DNA of 26,658 bases, taken from the IMG/VR virus record IMGVR_UViG_3300036823_000075, positions 1 through 26,658 of that record; one strand, 5' to 3'. Source of the DNA: a virus. Positions 8,523 to 15,261 of the stretch are shown piece by piece. Each line of letters opens with the position of its first letter. Within the stretch, counting starts at the first letter, position 1. A program made the translations under genes and the position numbers. Below the pieces are notes generated by a model. That model saw only the letters and a program-made list of their open reading frames with translations, was not told where the DNA came from and did no database searches.

Positions 8523-9454
8523 TCACCGGCCAGCCCATCGAGCAGGACTACCGAAAGTCATCATGAAACGTTCATAACTTCCGGGTTCCGGCTCGGCCGG
8601 GCTTTTCTTCTGCTGTTGTTCTTCCTCGTCGAACTCGTCCTCAAGACCGATCTTGATAGCCGAATCCAGCAGCGCGTTCTTGGCGCCTTCCTTCTCGACC
8701 GGCACCGTCGCTGCGACATAGGTGCAGATCAATCTGGTCTGCCATTTCAGCCAATGCTGGCGTTCCCACCGCGCGTAGTGCTGCGCTTCCCCGATCGCGG
8801 CGAGGCATTGTCGGAGCCGTCCAAGAGGGAGGTCGCGGATTTGATCGTCCGACCAGCCGTACTGCGACGAGACGAGGTGGAACGCCCGCGAGAACCCTCC
8901 GAGGAGTCCGAGATCGACTCCTTCGGGCTCGGGGACTTCGACGAGGTCGGCATCTGGCCGGTCATCTCCGCCAGCTTGAACATGCTGGCCAGGCGTTTTC
9001 CCAGTGCCTGAACGTCACCAGCTTCCCGCTTGATGACGGCCTCGATAATCGTGACCAGGTCATCCAGATCCGGGTTGACCAGTTCCTCGTCGAGGGCATC
9101 CCAGAGCAACTGGTTCTGCTCGACGTCCTGCTTGTTCAGGCCCCGCTTACCGCCCGGCTCGACGAGCCCGCTCGGGTAGCACAGGCTGCGAACGAAGTCG
9201 ACGGTCTCGTTCTCCGCGTCCGGAATGGACAGCAGGGTGACCGAGAGCAGGCGGCCCATGAACTCACTCGTGTCCTCGGCTGCCTGAATGTTCAGCAGCC
9301 CGGCCTCGCGCATGCCCGGCAGCGCCCCGTGGGTGAGGATGCGCATCAGCTTGAGGAACTGCCGAAGCCGCAAAGCCTCAAGCTGGACGACCATTCCGGA
9401 GCGCAAAGTGACGGACTCCGGAATGGGGTCCAGCTTGTCGATTTCAGTCGCCAT
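8523..9454 (-). CDS. tail assembly chaperone, frameshifted long form (gpGT-like), 310 aa
   Basis: Made by a -1 slip at 9002-8996. The reading leaves the gpG frame after codon 153 and continues as TPGQHVQAGGDDRPDADLV, then a well-formed domain (LGGFSRAFHLVSSQYGWSDDQI, LPLGRLRQCLAAIGEAQHYARWE, HWLKWQTRLICTYVA) and an acidic, Gln/Lys-rich tail, to TGA at 8523. In lambda the GT fusion binds the tube protein through T and the tape measure through G, so tail length and tube growth depend on the G:GT ratio. The T part has no good start codon of its own near the overlap, which supports frameshifting as its only means of expression. The stop is 20 bases before the tape measure start. Confidence 0.85.
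8747..9454 (-). CDS. tail assembly chaperone, short form (gpG-like), zero-frame product up to 235 aa
   Basis: ATG at 9452-9454 with GGAGG 6 bases before it. The first ~160 residues are a genuine helical protein (LRSGMVVQLEALRLRQFLKLMRIL, FMGRLLSVTLLSIPD, DLDDLVTIIEAVIKREAG), typical of chaperones that coat the tape measure during tube assembly. After codon 153 the zero frame stays open another 82 codons, but becomes Ser/Arg-rich low complexity, while the -1 frame looks like real protein. The short form is thus either a gpG with an unusual 82-residue tail or one trimmed after translation. Confidence 0.82.
   Translation of the reverse strand: MATEIDKLDPIPESVTLRSGMVVQLEALRLRQFLKLMRILTHGALPGMREAGLLNIQAAEDTSEFMGRLLSVTLLSIPDAENETVDFVRSLCYPSGLVEPGGKRGLNKQDVEQNQLLWDALDEELVNPDLDDLVTIIEAVIKREAGDVQALGKRLASMFKLAEMTGQMPTSSKSPSPKESISDSSEGSRGRSTSSRRSTAGRTIKSATSLLDGSDNASPRSGKRSTTRGGNASIG
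8970..9002 (-). promoter_or_regulatory. programmed -1 frameshift signal: GGGAAAA slippery site plus hairpin
   Basis: GGGAAAA lies at 9002-8996 in phase as G-GGA-AAA relative to the chaperone gene (GGA is codon 152, AAA codon 153), the canonical X-XXY-YYZ form. Six bases after it GCCAGC pairs with GCTGGC across the 8-base loop ATGTTCAA (8989-8970), at the distance expected for a stimulatory hairpin. The coding quality changes frame exactly here. Confidence 0.88.
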
Positions 9455-9498
9455 TACGGCCTCCAGGGCTCCAGCGAGATTTATTGAGAAAAGAAGGC

Positions 9499-10059
9499 TC
9501 AGACAGCCGGGCGGTTGATGAGTCGACCGATCGACCGGCGCGCCAGAGGAGTGCCCGTCTCGTCCTTGTCACTCATGACCGCGCGGCCGGTGTAGTTCAG
9601 GAGCAGACCGGACTTGTAAGCCGGACCATCGAAGCTGAACGGGCCGAACTGGACCTTGTAGAGAACGAAGTCCAGCGTCCGAATGGCGCCGTCCTTGTCT
9701 TTACCGGGAACCCGAACGAGCATCGGCCGAACCGGCTGGTTCAGCGACGTCTCTTCCCACAGCGGAAGGCTGTAGTAGTCGCCAGTGCCAGAACCCGAAG
9801 ACGTGATGTCCGAACCCGCGAGAAGCGCGATCGTATCGAACGGGATATATCCCGACTGAATCGTCACGGTCGCGTAGTTGAACCAGAACCACGAGCTGAG
9901 AACAGCGTCGTCGCCGGTGTTGTCGTAGTTGCCCGTGTCCACGGCGATGGTGCCGGTGCGAACACCGTAGATATCGCCAGCGGCCTCTTCGGCGCCGGTG
10001 GTGCCATTGAGGATTGCGGCGTGGGTAAGAGAAAAGCCTTCAACCGTAGTGCTAGTCAC
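9499..10059 (-). CDS. major tail (tube) protein, 186 aa
   Basis: GTG at 10057-10059 with AAAGGGTG 7 bases upstream. A beta-rich, Thr/Ser/Gly-rich protein (VRTGTIAVDTGNYDN, WFWFNYATVTIQSGYIPFDTIALLAG, RTLDFVLYKVQFGPFSFDG) with the size and composition of siphovirus tail tube proteins, and placed immediately before the chaperone pair and the tape measure, the conserved tube-G/GT-tape order. Hexameric rings of this protein would stack into the tail tube. The fold family is inferred from order and composition; no single motif is decisive. It is a candidate substrate of the glycosyltransferase. Confidence 0.8.
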   Translation of the reverse strand: MTSTTVEGFSLTHAAILNGTTGAEEAAGDIYGVRTGTIAVDTGNYDNTGDDAVLSSWFWFNYATVTIQSGYIPFDTIALLAGSDITSSGSGTGDYYSLPLWEETSLNQPVRPMLVRVPGKDKDGAIRTLDFVLYKVQFGPFSFDGPAYKSGLLLNYTGRAVMSDKDETGTPLARRSIGRLINRPAV

Positions 10060-10113
10060 GCTGACACACCCTTTAGACGGCGCGGACGGGTCAACGTGTC
10101 TAATCGGACGGAC

Positions 10114-10401
10114 TTAACGCAGGGTCTGCCCGATCGCGCAGCAACGATCATCGTGACTACACGTGCTATACCGGCACAGCCAGAGTTCCTCGCCTCGGGT
10201 ACTGATCAGCTCGCCGACGAAGTTGTAACTGTGAAAGATTCGAAAGAAGTGATTGGTCTTCCGGCGGAAAGCCTTCGCACAGTCAGTGCACGTGAACTCA
10301 ATCAGCCCGTCGGGCAAGTACTTTGCGAATTCCTCGCCGAGCTTGAGTTTCGTGAAGAGCTTCTTCGGCCCGACCGGGCACCGAACCTCAACCGTGCTCA
10401 T
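10114..10401 (-). CDS. Com-like zinc protein, 95 aa
   Basis: ATGA overlap with the glycosyltransferase stop. The start VEVRCPVGPKKLFTKLKL and central FTCTDCAKAFRR resemble the treble-clef/zinc-ribbon type of small phage proteins related to Mu Com, but only one cysteine stands in the first knuckle, so metal binding there would need another ligand. FHSYNFVGELISTR is a segment also typical of actinophage members. Four more cysteines lie in the tail (LCRYSTCSHDDRCC). Com activates translation of a phage DNA-modification gene by binding RNA; by analogy this could regulate the coupled glycosyltransferase, but that is speculation. Confidence 0.65.
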   Translation of the reverse strand: MSTVEVRCPVGPKKLFTKLKLGEEFAKYLPDGLIEFTCTDCAKAFRRKTNHFFRIFHSYNFVGELISTRGEELWLCRYSTCSHDDRCCAIGQTLR

Positions 10402-11531
10402 AAGACCACCGGGATTTCACGCTCTTCACGGACCCGGGCCTGAGCCACCCGGTACTTGTGCAGCACCCGCTCACCGCGCTCACCGATCTCACCGACCCGC
10501 TCCATGAGCCGGTCAAGGACCTTCGGCCAGTTACACATCGCCGGGATGAGGTCGGCGGCCAGCTCAGCCTTGCGGGCCACCTCACCGCGGTTGGCGTAGG
10601 CGTGCAGCATCAGTTGCTTGAGGTGGTCCTTGGACGCCTTCGCCCACCGGCAGTTCGGGATCCCCGCGTTCAGCGGCTCCAGCTGGTACTCCAGCGGGTA
10701 AGCGATCTGGCCCGACAACCACTGGGTGTGCCCGCCCCAGTTGGTAGCGATCACGGTGCCGCCGGTGGACAGCATCTCCAGCGCGGGCAGGTTCTTGCCC
10801 TCGCCGTGGCTGGGTGCGAGGAGCACGTGCTGGCTGTAGTAGAAATCCCGTAGAACCTCTTGAGGCCAAACCTCGTAGAAGATCCTCACGCCGGGAACGG
10901 CTTCTTCGATCTTGGAGTGCAGGCCGGGGGCGACGGTCTTGATGTTGAGCCGGATGTCGATCTCCGGGTGTTCCTCCCGCAGCTCCCGGAACGCGTCGAT
11001 CGCCACGAACGGGTCCTTGCGCGGGCCCAGTGCACCGACCATGCAGAAATTGAACGGCTTCGCCGCCCAATCACGAGGCCGGGCGGGCCACATCTGCGGC
11101 CAATAGCCGCCCTGAACCGTGGCCTGACCCGTCGTGACATACGGCTTGAGAGCCTCGGTACTGACCTGGTCGTAGCCGACAACCAGGTCATAGTTCTTCA
11201 GGTTCTTCTTCAGCTTGGAACGGCCGGGCATGTTGTCCAGCGTCTCGAACTCCCACATCGTCCAGGCGACGGTGATCTTCGCGGCCCGGCGGGCGCCATC
11301 GGTGATCCCGAAATGCGTCGGATCCCAGTGATGCAGATGCAGATCGAACGGTGCTTCGAGGCGTTTGGTGAACAGCTCGGCAACCGCTGACGGAAGCGGT
11401 GCCTGAACAGCGTGCGGCTCCAGATAGACGTCACACCCGGCATCCCGTAACGCCAAAGCCAACGCACACCCATCATTCCCGTAGCCAGAATGTGCGTTGA
11501 TCGGAGAATTCAGAAGGACTCGCACAGTCAT
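10398..11531 (-). CDS. GT4-type glycosyltransferase embedded in the structural operon, 377 aa
   Basis: ATG at 11529-11531 in an ATGA overlap with the terminator gene. The N-terminal half has LLNSPINAHSGYGNDGCALALAL, the Gly-rich acceptor-side loop of GT-B enzymes. The C-terminal half begins NFCMVGALGPRKDPFVAIDAF, followed by the EX7E motif of retaining GT4 enzymes (E244 and E252 in HGEGKNLPALEM) and GGTVIATNWGG. These contact the nucleotide-sugar. It most likely transfers a sugar to a protein or glycan; in a late virion operon the obvious substrates are the tail tube, capsid or the Thr/Ser-rich fibres, but a role in modifying the host wall or phage DNA cannot be excluded. Soluble, without signal peptide or membrane span. 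Its stop overlaps the next ATG. Confidence 0.85.
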   Translation of the reverse strand: MTVRVLLNSPINAHSGYGNDGCALALALRDAGCDVYLEPHAVQAPLPSAVAELFTKRLEAPFDLHLHHWDPTHFGITDGARRAAKITVAWTMWEFETLDNMPGRSKLKKNLKNYDLVVGYDQVSTEALKPYVTTGQATVQGGYWPQMWPARPRDWAAKPFNFCMVGALGPRKDPFVAIDAFRELREEHPEIDIRLNIKTVAPGLHSKIEEAVPGVRIFYEVWPQEVLRDFYYSQHVLLAPSHGEGKNLPALEMLSTGGTVIATNWGGHTQWLSGQIAYPLEYQLEPLNAGIPNCRWAKASKDHLKQLMLHAYANRGEVARKAELAADLIPAMCNWPKVLDRLMERVGEIGERGERVLHKYRVAQARVREEREIPVVL

Positions 11532-12016
11532 CCTTGAGTGATCGCGTAGTACGCCTGCATCCGGATCAGTCCGTCACCATCGCCGACACTGTTAACGGAG
11601 GGTTCGGTCAGCCGGATCGAGTCGAGAACCCGCAGGGTCCCCCACCACATTTCGCCGCTGCCGATGCAATGCAAGTACTTGTCGAAGGTCTCGAAACAGG
11701 CGTTCGCCCGGCGCTGCAACATCGGATCCCGGGCGTTGCCGTTGCCGTCGCGCAGCGGGTCGGCCAGGACGCTGAGCAGCAGTCGCGGGAACCGCATGCT
11801 GTTGACGATGTTCGGCGCCGCCCAGCCGCCGTCGTGGGTGATCAGCACACTGGTCCGTTGGGACTGCTCCATGCGTACGCCCAGCTGGTAGGCGAAGATG
11901 CCTGGCACGACTCGGCCGCTGATGTTGAACGTGTCGACTGCGGTCAGGCACTCAGGTTGCGCTTGCAGGTATTTGGTGGCGCCGGTGACGATGTCATCGC
12001 CCAGGGGTTGGGTCAC
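11528..12016 (-). CDS. tail terminator protein, 162 aa
   Basis: GTG at 12014-12016 in a GTGA overlap; the longer frame upstream overlaps the preceding gene and is compositionally shadow. It has an N-terminal helix typical of terminators (PLGDDIVTGATKYLQAQPECLTAV), then alternating strands (VVPGIFAYQLGVRME, QRTSVLITHDGGWA, FPRLLLSVLADP), a long helix with RRANACFETFDKYLHCIGSG, and a final LIRMQAYYAITQG. Lambda gpU-type terminators form the ring that stops tube growth and docks with the head. Position before the tube and chaperone genes agrees, although two enzyme-like genes intervene here. Its stop overlaps the glycosyltransferase ATG (ATGA). Confidence 0.65.
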   Translation of the reverse strand: MTQPLGDDIVTGATKYLQAQPECLTAVDTFNISGRVVPGIFAYQLGVRMEQSQRTSVLITHDGGWAAPNIVNSMRFPRLLLSVLADPLRDGNGNARDPMLQRRANACFETFDKYLHCIGSGEMWWGTLRVLDSIRLTEPSVNSVGDGDGLIRMQAYYAITQG

Positions 12017-12504
12017 CGCAGTGGCCCTTCCGGGTGCGGGGTGTTGCGGCCCCGGGAGATGAACGAGCTGGCCGGGCCGAGCATGTCGTCCTCGATCGGC
12101 ACGCCCTGGCTGGACTCGGTGTTGGAGATCGGGCCGACGTTCCACGGCACCGGCGCGCCGGGCGCCGCGAAGCGGGGTAGCGGCTGCCAGCCGACCTTGC
12201 GGAAGTAGGCGTGGCTCGGGTAGCCGCCGTGCTTCGGCGAGTAGCCGAAGTGCTCGCTGGCGGCCCATCGGACGTTGCCGCCACCGAAGCTGATCTCTCC
12301 TGCCCAGGTCTCCGGCGTGCTGCGTTCTACGTCGGCTCGCCCGGATGCTTTGAGGCGGCCGGTCTCGACGTGAACATCACCCTCGACGCGAGCGAACACC
12401 ATCAGCAGGACCCGGCTGAAGTTGGTGTAGTCGTAGCTGGTGAAGCCCGCTTCGAGCCGGTCGAACTCCAGGTCGGCGCAACGGGTGTCTACCCGGTAGC
12501 TCAT
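12013..12504 (-). CDS. neck / tail completion protein, 163 aa (HK97 gp10-like position)
   Basis: ATG at 12502-12504, one base after the upstream stop. It contains DYTNFSRVLLMVFARVEGDVHVETGRLKASGRADVE, the pattern of the HK97 gp10-like family (a helix followed by TGxLxxS and a beta part), then NVRWAASEHFGYSPKHGG, typical of the (x)YAxxxExG(x)P segment of that family. Such proteins are small neck components needed to join tails. The C-terminal third (LPRFAAPGAPVPW to NTPHPEGPLR) is Pro-rich and probably flexible. Its TGA overlaps the next GTG (GTGA). Confidence 0.65.
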   Translation of the reverse strand: MSYRVDTRCADLEFDRLEAGFTSYDYTNFSRVLLMVFARVEGDVHVETGRLKASGRADVERSTPETWAGEISFGGGNVRWAASEHFGYSPKHGGYPSHAYFRKVGWQPLPRFAAPGAPVPWNVGPISNTESSQGVPIEDDMLGPASSFISRGRNTPHPEGPLR

Positions 12505-12505
12505 C

Positions 12506-12934
12506 TCAGCCCTCCGGCCCGGCGAGGAAGTTGATCTGGTCCTTCTGGGCGACCTCGATCACCTGGACTTCGAGGTGATGTGCACTGCTGTAGTCCTGTG
12601 CCGGGTCGGCCTGCACCCGCATCTCGAAGGTGCCGGAGACCGGCCCGTCGAGGCAGTGGAAGCGGTCTCCGGCGAGGATCTCGGTAGTGGGGTCGAAGAA
12701 CATCAACCCGACTCGGTCCGGGGCTCGTCCGGCGACGATCGGTTGTGGCTGGTCCTTGCCGGGGCGCTGGAACGACAGGTCGAGGCGGCACAGCATTTCC
12801 CCGGGCACCCCGAGGTAGGGGTCCACGATGGTCTGGAGCTTTTCCCAGGACTGGGTGGCGACACCGTCGGTGAAGTCCAGATCGAGCCGCAGGACCTCGA
12901 CCCGGGAGGCGTAGAGATGCCGCAGTGTCGACAT
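12506..12934 (-). CDS. head closure / head-tail joining protein, 142 aa
   Basis: ATG at 12932-12934 overlaps the upstream TGA by one base; the same frame is open further upstream but that part is Arg-rich shadow. The product starts MSTLRHLYASRVEVLRL and is mostly beta (LDFTDGVATQSWEKL, GEMLCRLDLSFQRPG, DRFHCLDGPVSGTFEMRV), with a late HHLEVQVIEVA strand. Small beta-barrel proteins in this position (SPP1 gp16, lambda FII type) close the head after packaging and form the docking ring for the tail. The assignment rests on gene order and size; I see no diagnostic motif. Confidence 0.62.
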   Translation of the reverse strand: MSTLRHLYASRVEVLRLDLDFTDGVATQSWEKLQTIVDPYLGVPGEMLCRLDLSFQRPGKDQPQPIVAGRAPDRVGLMFFDPTTEILAGDRFHCLDGPVSGTFEMRVQADPAQDYSSAHHLEVQVIEVAQKDQINFLAGPEG

Positions 12935-13428
12935 CAGGAGATCCGGATGTAGGGCGGCCGGTCCGCTCCGGCGTGTGGGTTCTCGATCATCCAGCCCCCG
13001 TTGGGGTCGACGACGATGCCGTTGTCGTAGACGTGGACTCCGCCGTTGGCTACCAGCGACTGCCCCGGCTGGGTGAGCTGGTCGACGGCGAGATCCCACC
13101 AGTAGAGGCCGGTGCGGGCCCCGGCCTGCACCTTCAGCGAGGTCTGGGTGACCCGGCTGTAGGAGTACGACCCGATGGTCTCGGTCTGGAACGGGCTCGC
13201 CGAAATCGACTGGTACGGCTGCTCCAGGACGAGCCGGTCAGCCAGCTCCATGATCGCGAAGCTGGCCAGCTTCGCCTGGTCCGGATCTTCCGGATAGTCG
13301 CTGAGCTGGGTGACGATCGAGAACATCAGCGCGGACTGTTCCAGCGCCGCGGTCGCGAACGGACCGAACGTGGCAGCCGGGCGGCCGGTGAATGCCGCCA
13401 GGTCGTCAATGGTGGGCGGGGTTAGCAT
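12934..13428 (-). CDS. head-tail adaptor (connector), 164 aa
   Basis: ATG after GAGGAGA, 164 residues. The helical N-terminal half (TIDDLAAFTGRPAATFGPFATAALEQSALMFSIVTQLSDYP and DQAKLASFAIMELADRLVLEQPYQ) is typical of the HK97 gp6 / SPP1 gp15 adaptor family, whose rings of helical subunits bind below the portal and extend the channel through which DNA passes. The C-terminal half here is an added beta-rich extension. Its stop codon shares one base with the next ATG (TGATG), so the two are coupled. Adaptor assignment is from size, helix pattern and order. Confidence 0.7.
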   Translation of the reverse strand: MLTPPTIDDLAAFTGRPAATFGPFATAALEQSALMFSIVTQLSDYPEDPDQAKLASFAIMELADRLVLEQPYQSISASPFQTETIGSYSYSRVTQTSLKVQAGARTGLYWWDLAVDQLTQPGQSLVANGGVHVYDNGIVVDPNGGWMIENPHAGADRPPYIRIS

Positions 13429-13438
13429 CGGCGTCTCC

Positions 13439-14101
13439 TCACACCAGGGCGGTGAGCTTCGGCGCGGCCCGCTTCAGCCGCAGCTTCTCCGCCCGCGCGA
13501 TCTCCTCTTCCGGCGGCGGCCGGAGGCGACCATCGCCGCGTTCGGCTTTCATGGCCTCCCAGGTGCCGTCGGCGTAGGTCTTGCCGGGCCACGCACCGGA
13601 CCGGAACATGACCTTCCCGAACCGCTCGACCTGCGCGAAGTCGCTGTCTCGTAGGTCGAGCCAGGTCACTCCGAAGCGGTTGAACGTGTCCTTGTAGGCC
13701 TGGCCACCGACCGCGAATTCCAGTTCGTCGCCGCGGTACATGACCCGCCCGTTGACCGTGAGACCGTCTTCGAGGAAGTGGACCAGGATGTTGCTCTCGT
13801 CGCCCTCGACGATGTTCTCGTCCACCTCGGGCTCGGGGTCCTCGCGACCCTGCTTCTTCGCGAGCAGGTCGCGCAGCATCTTGATCTCTTGCTGCTCCGG
13901 CGTCAGCTCAGTCTCGGGAACCCCTACAGGTACGGAGGTGACGGTGGGGTCGAGGATTGGCGCCGCTTCGCTTTCGGCGGGCCGGGGCTCTCGATCCGCC
14001 AAGTCCTCGGCCTGCGCGGCCACGGGCGGCGGGGCGTCTCGCTTCTCGGCTGGGACTGCACGGGGCTGACGCCGCCCATTAGCTGGTACTCCTCGGGGCA
14101 T
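13439..14101 (-). CDS. conserved-type phage protein upstream of connectors, 220 aa
   Basis: The ATG at 14099-14101 follows AAAGGTGGTGG and lies after the propeller B stop; a longer frame from 14254 overlaps that gene and reads as shadow. The N-terminal ~65 residues are Pro/Ala/Arg-rich and disordered. A predicted helix (LTPEQQEIKMLRDLLAKKQG) follows, then an acidic linker (DPEPEVDENIVEGDES) and a folded beta-rich domain (NILVHFLEDGLTVNGRVMYRGDELEFAVGG ... FGVTWLDLRDSDFAQVERFG). The end is basic. I do not recognise a named family. As it is the first gene of the connector block it may be a head or head-tail accessory protein; this is inference from order. Confidence 0.75.
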   Translation of the reverse strand: MPRGVPANGRRQPRAVPAEKRDAPPPVAAQAEDLADREPRPAESEAAPILDPTVTSVPVGVPETELTPEQQEIKMLRDLLAKKQGREDPEPEVDENIVEGDESNILVHFLEDGLTVNGRVMYRGDELEFAVGGQAYKDTFNRFGVTWLDLRDSDFAQVERFGKVMFRSGAWPGKTYADGTWEAMKAERGDGRLRPPPEEEIARAEKLRLKRAAPKLTALV

Positions 14102-14169
14102 GGTTGGCCACCACCTTTCACCGTCCTTATCGGTGTCAGGCAAAGACCACGGCAGCAGGGCGCGGGCGG

Positions 14170-15195
14170 TCAGTTGTGTTTCACCGGGTAGATCTGCCCG
14201 GTGAGGTGCCGGGCCGCCCCGCTCGCTGCGCCCGTGCCGTACAGCGATATCCACGGGCTGGTGCTGGACCCCACCGCGAGGTAGTTACCGGACGGCGACC
14301 ACGCCGCCGTGTTTCCGTTGGAGGTAGGCAGGGTGGTCGGGTTGGCAAGCTTGGTCAGTGTGGTGCCGTCGAACCCGTACACCGAAATAAACGGGGTGGC
14401 CCCGGAGGCGACAGCAAGATAGTTGCCGGACGGCGACCACGCCACCGCGTACCCGGCAGCGGTGGGCAAAGTGGCCGGATCTGCAAGCTTGGTGAGCGTG
14501 CTGCCGTTGAATGAGTACACCGAAATGAACGGGGTGGCGCCGGAGGCGATAGCGAGGTGGTTTCCGGACGGCGACCACGCCGCCCCGTTCCCGGAGGCGG
14601 TGGGCAGGGTGGCGGGGTTCGCCAATTTCGTCAGCGTGGTGCCGTCGAACCCGTACACCGACATCCATGGACTGGCGGCGATGGCGACGGCGAGATAGTT
14701 GCCTGACGGCGACCACGCCACCGCACGACCGTAGCTGGTGGGCAGGGTGGCAGGGTTGGCAAGCTTGGTCAGGGTGCTGCCATTGAACGCATACACCAAA
14801 ATAAACGGACTGGCGGTACTGCCGATGACGAGGTGGTTGCCCGACGGCGACCACGCCGCCGAAACGCAGGCGGCGGTAGGCAGGGTGGCGGGGTCGGCGA
14901 TCTTCGTCAGAGTGCTGCCATTGAATGCATACACCAACATCCACGGGCTGGCCCCGGAGGCGATAGCGAGGTGGTTTCCGGACGGCGACCACGCCGCCGC
15001 GTTCCCGTTGGAGGTAGGCAGGGTGGTGGGATCGGCGATCTTCGTCAGAGTGCTGCCATTGAATGCATACACCGACATCCACGGGCTGGCTCCGGACCCC
15101 ACCGCGAGGTAGTTGCCGGACGGCGACCACGCCACCGCGTACCCGGTGCTGGAGGGCAGACCACTGTCGGGAAACAGGGCGTAGAGGGTGGGCAT
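14170..15195 (-). CDS. seven-bladed WD40/TolB-like beta-propeller protein, copy B, 341 aa
   Basis: ATG at 15193-15195 with GGAG 8 bases upstream, the site lying in a duplicated remnant of the fibre gene. Its architecture is identical to copy A: head with ALFPDSGLP, seven 46-residue blades with AWSPSGN(Y/H)LA(V/I) and VY(A/G)F(N/D)G(S/T)TLTK, and a closing tail ARHLTGQIYPVKHN that resembles copy A's VKQVTGQVYP. Blades 1-3 and 5 carry the FNGSTLTK variant and blades 4 and 6 the FDGTTLTK variant, so variants are mixed as if exchanged between blades. Like copy A it is predicted to be a closed toroid of beta-sheets, most plausibly an adhesin. No catalytic motif is visible. Possible alternatives are a structural cap or an anti-host protein released into the cell. 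Confidence 0.82.
   Translation of the reverse strand: MPTLYALFPDSGLPSSTGYAVAWSPSGNYLAVGSGASPWMSVYAFNGSTLTKIADPTTLPTSNGNAAAWSPSGNHLAIASGASPWMLVYAFNGSTLTKIADPATLPTAACVSAAWSPSGNHLVIGSTASPFILVYAFNGSTLTKLANPATLPTSYGRAVAWSPSGNYLAVAIAASPWMSVYGFDGTTLTKLANPATLPTASGNGAAWSPSGNHLAIASGATPFISVYSFNGSTLTKLADPATLPTAAGYAVAWSPSGNYLAVASGATPFISVYGFDGTTLTKLANPTTLPTSNGNTAAWSPSGNYLAVGSSTSPWISLYGTGAASGAARHLTGQIYPVKHN
14230..15144 (-). repeat. seven 138-bp tandem repeats, propeller copy B
   Basis: Same 138-base period and same core as the copy A array. Long blocks are nearly identical between the two arrays, for example around GTGGTGCCGTCGAACCCGTA, so exchange between the arrays is possible. Confidence 0.85.
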
Positions 15196-15200
15196 GGCGG

Positions 15201-15243
15201 CTACTCCGTCGCAACATAGACGAGGGTGAGGGTCACTGCGGTC
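15201..15243 (-). repeat. remnant copy of the fibre gene 3' end carrying a ribosome binding site
   Basis: Aligned base by base, 34 of 43 positions match 16296-16338, the end of the 982-aa fibre gene. It still reads TAVTLTLVYVATE-stop, against TAVTVTLVYVATE-stop in the fibre. The shared GACGGAGTA contains the GGAG used by the propeller gene that follows in each case. It therefore marks the edge of a duplicated [fibre end + propeller] unit. The frame is open back to 15290 and reads 29 residues before the stop, overlapping the end of propeller A in another frame. Confidence 0.75.
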
Positions 15244-15261
15244 GGGTTCGTATCGGCTGGG

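Noticed and set aside
5692-8577. A 961-codon open frame on the plus strand opposite the tape measure gene
   Set aside because: It mirrors the tape measure codons, is rich in Leu/Val/Arg/Gly typical of antisense of GC-rich genes, and has no sensible domain pattern. The minus strand has coiled coils, phage motifs and coupled neighbours.
12017-12268. Longer N-terminus for the tail terminator protein
   Set aside because: The upstream part lies within the preceding gene and is Arg/Pro-rich; the GTG at 12016 is in a GTGA overlap.
14102-14254. Longer N-terminus for the 220-aa protein (start at 14254)
   Set aside because: It overlaps the propeller B coding end by 85 bases and reads as out-of-frame sequence; the ATG at 14101 has a good ribosome binding site.
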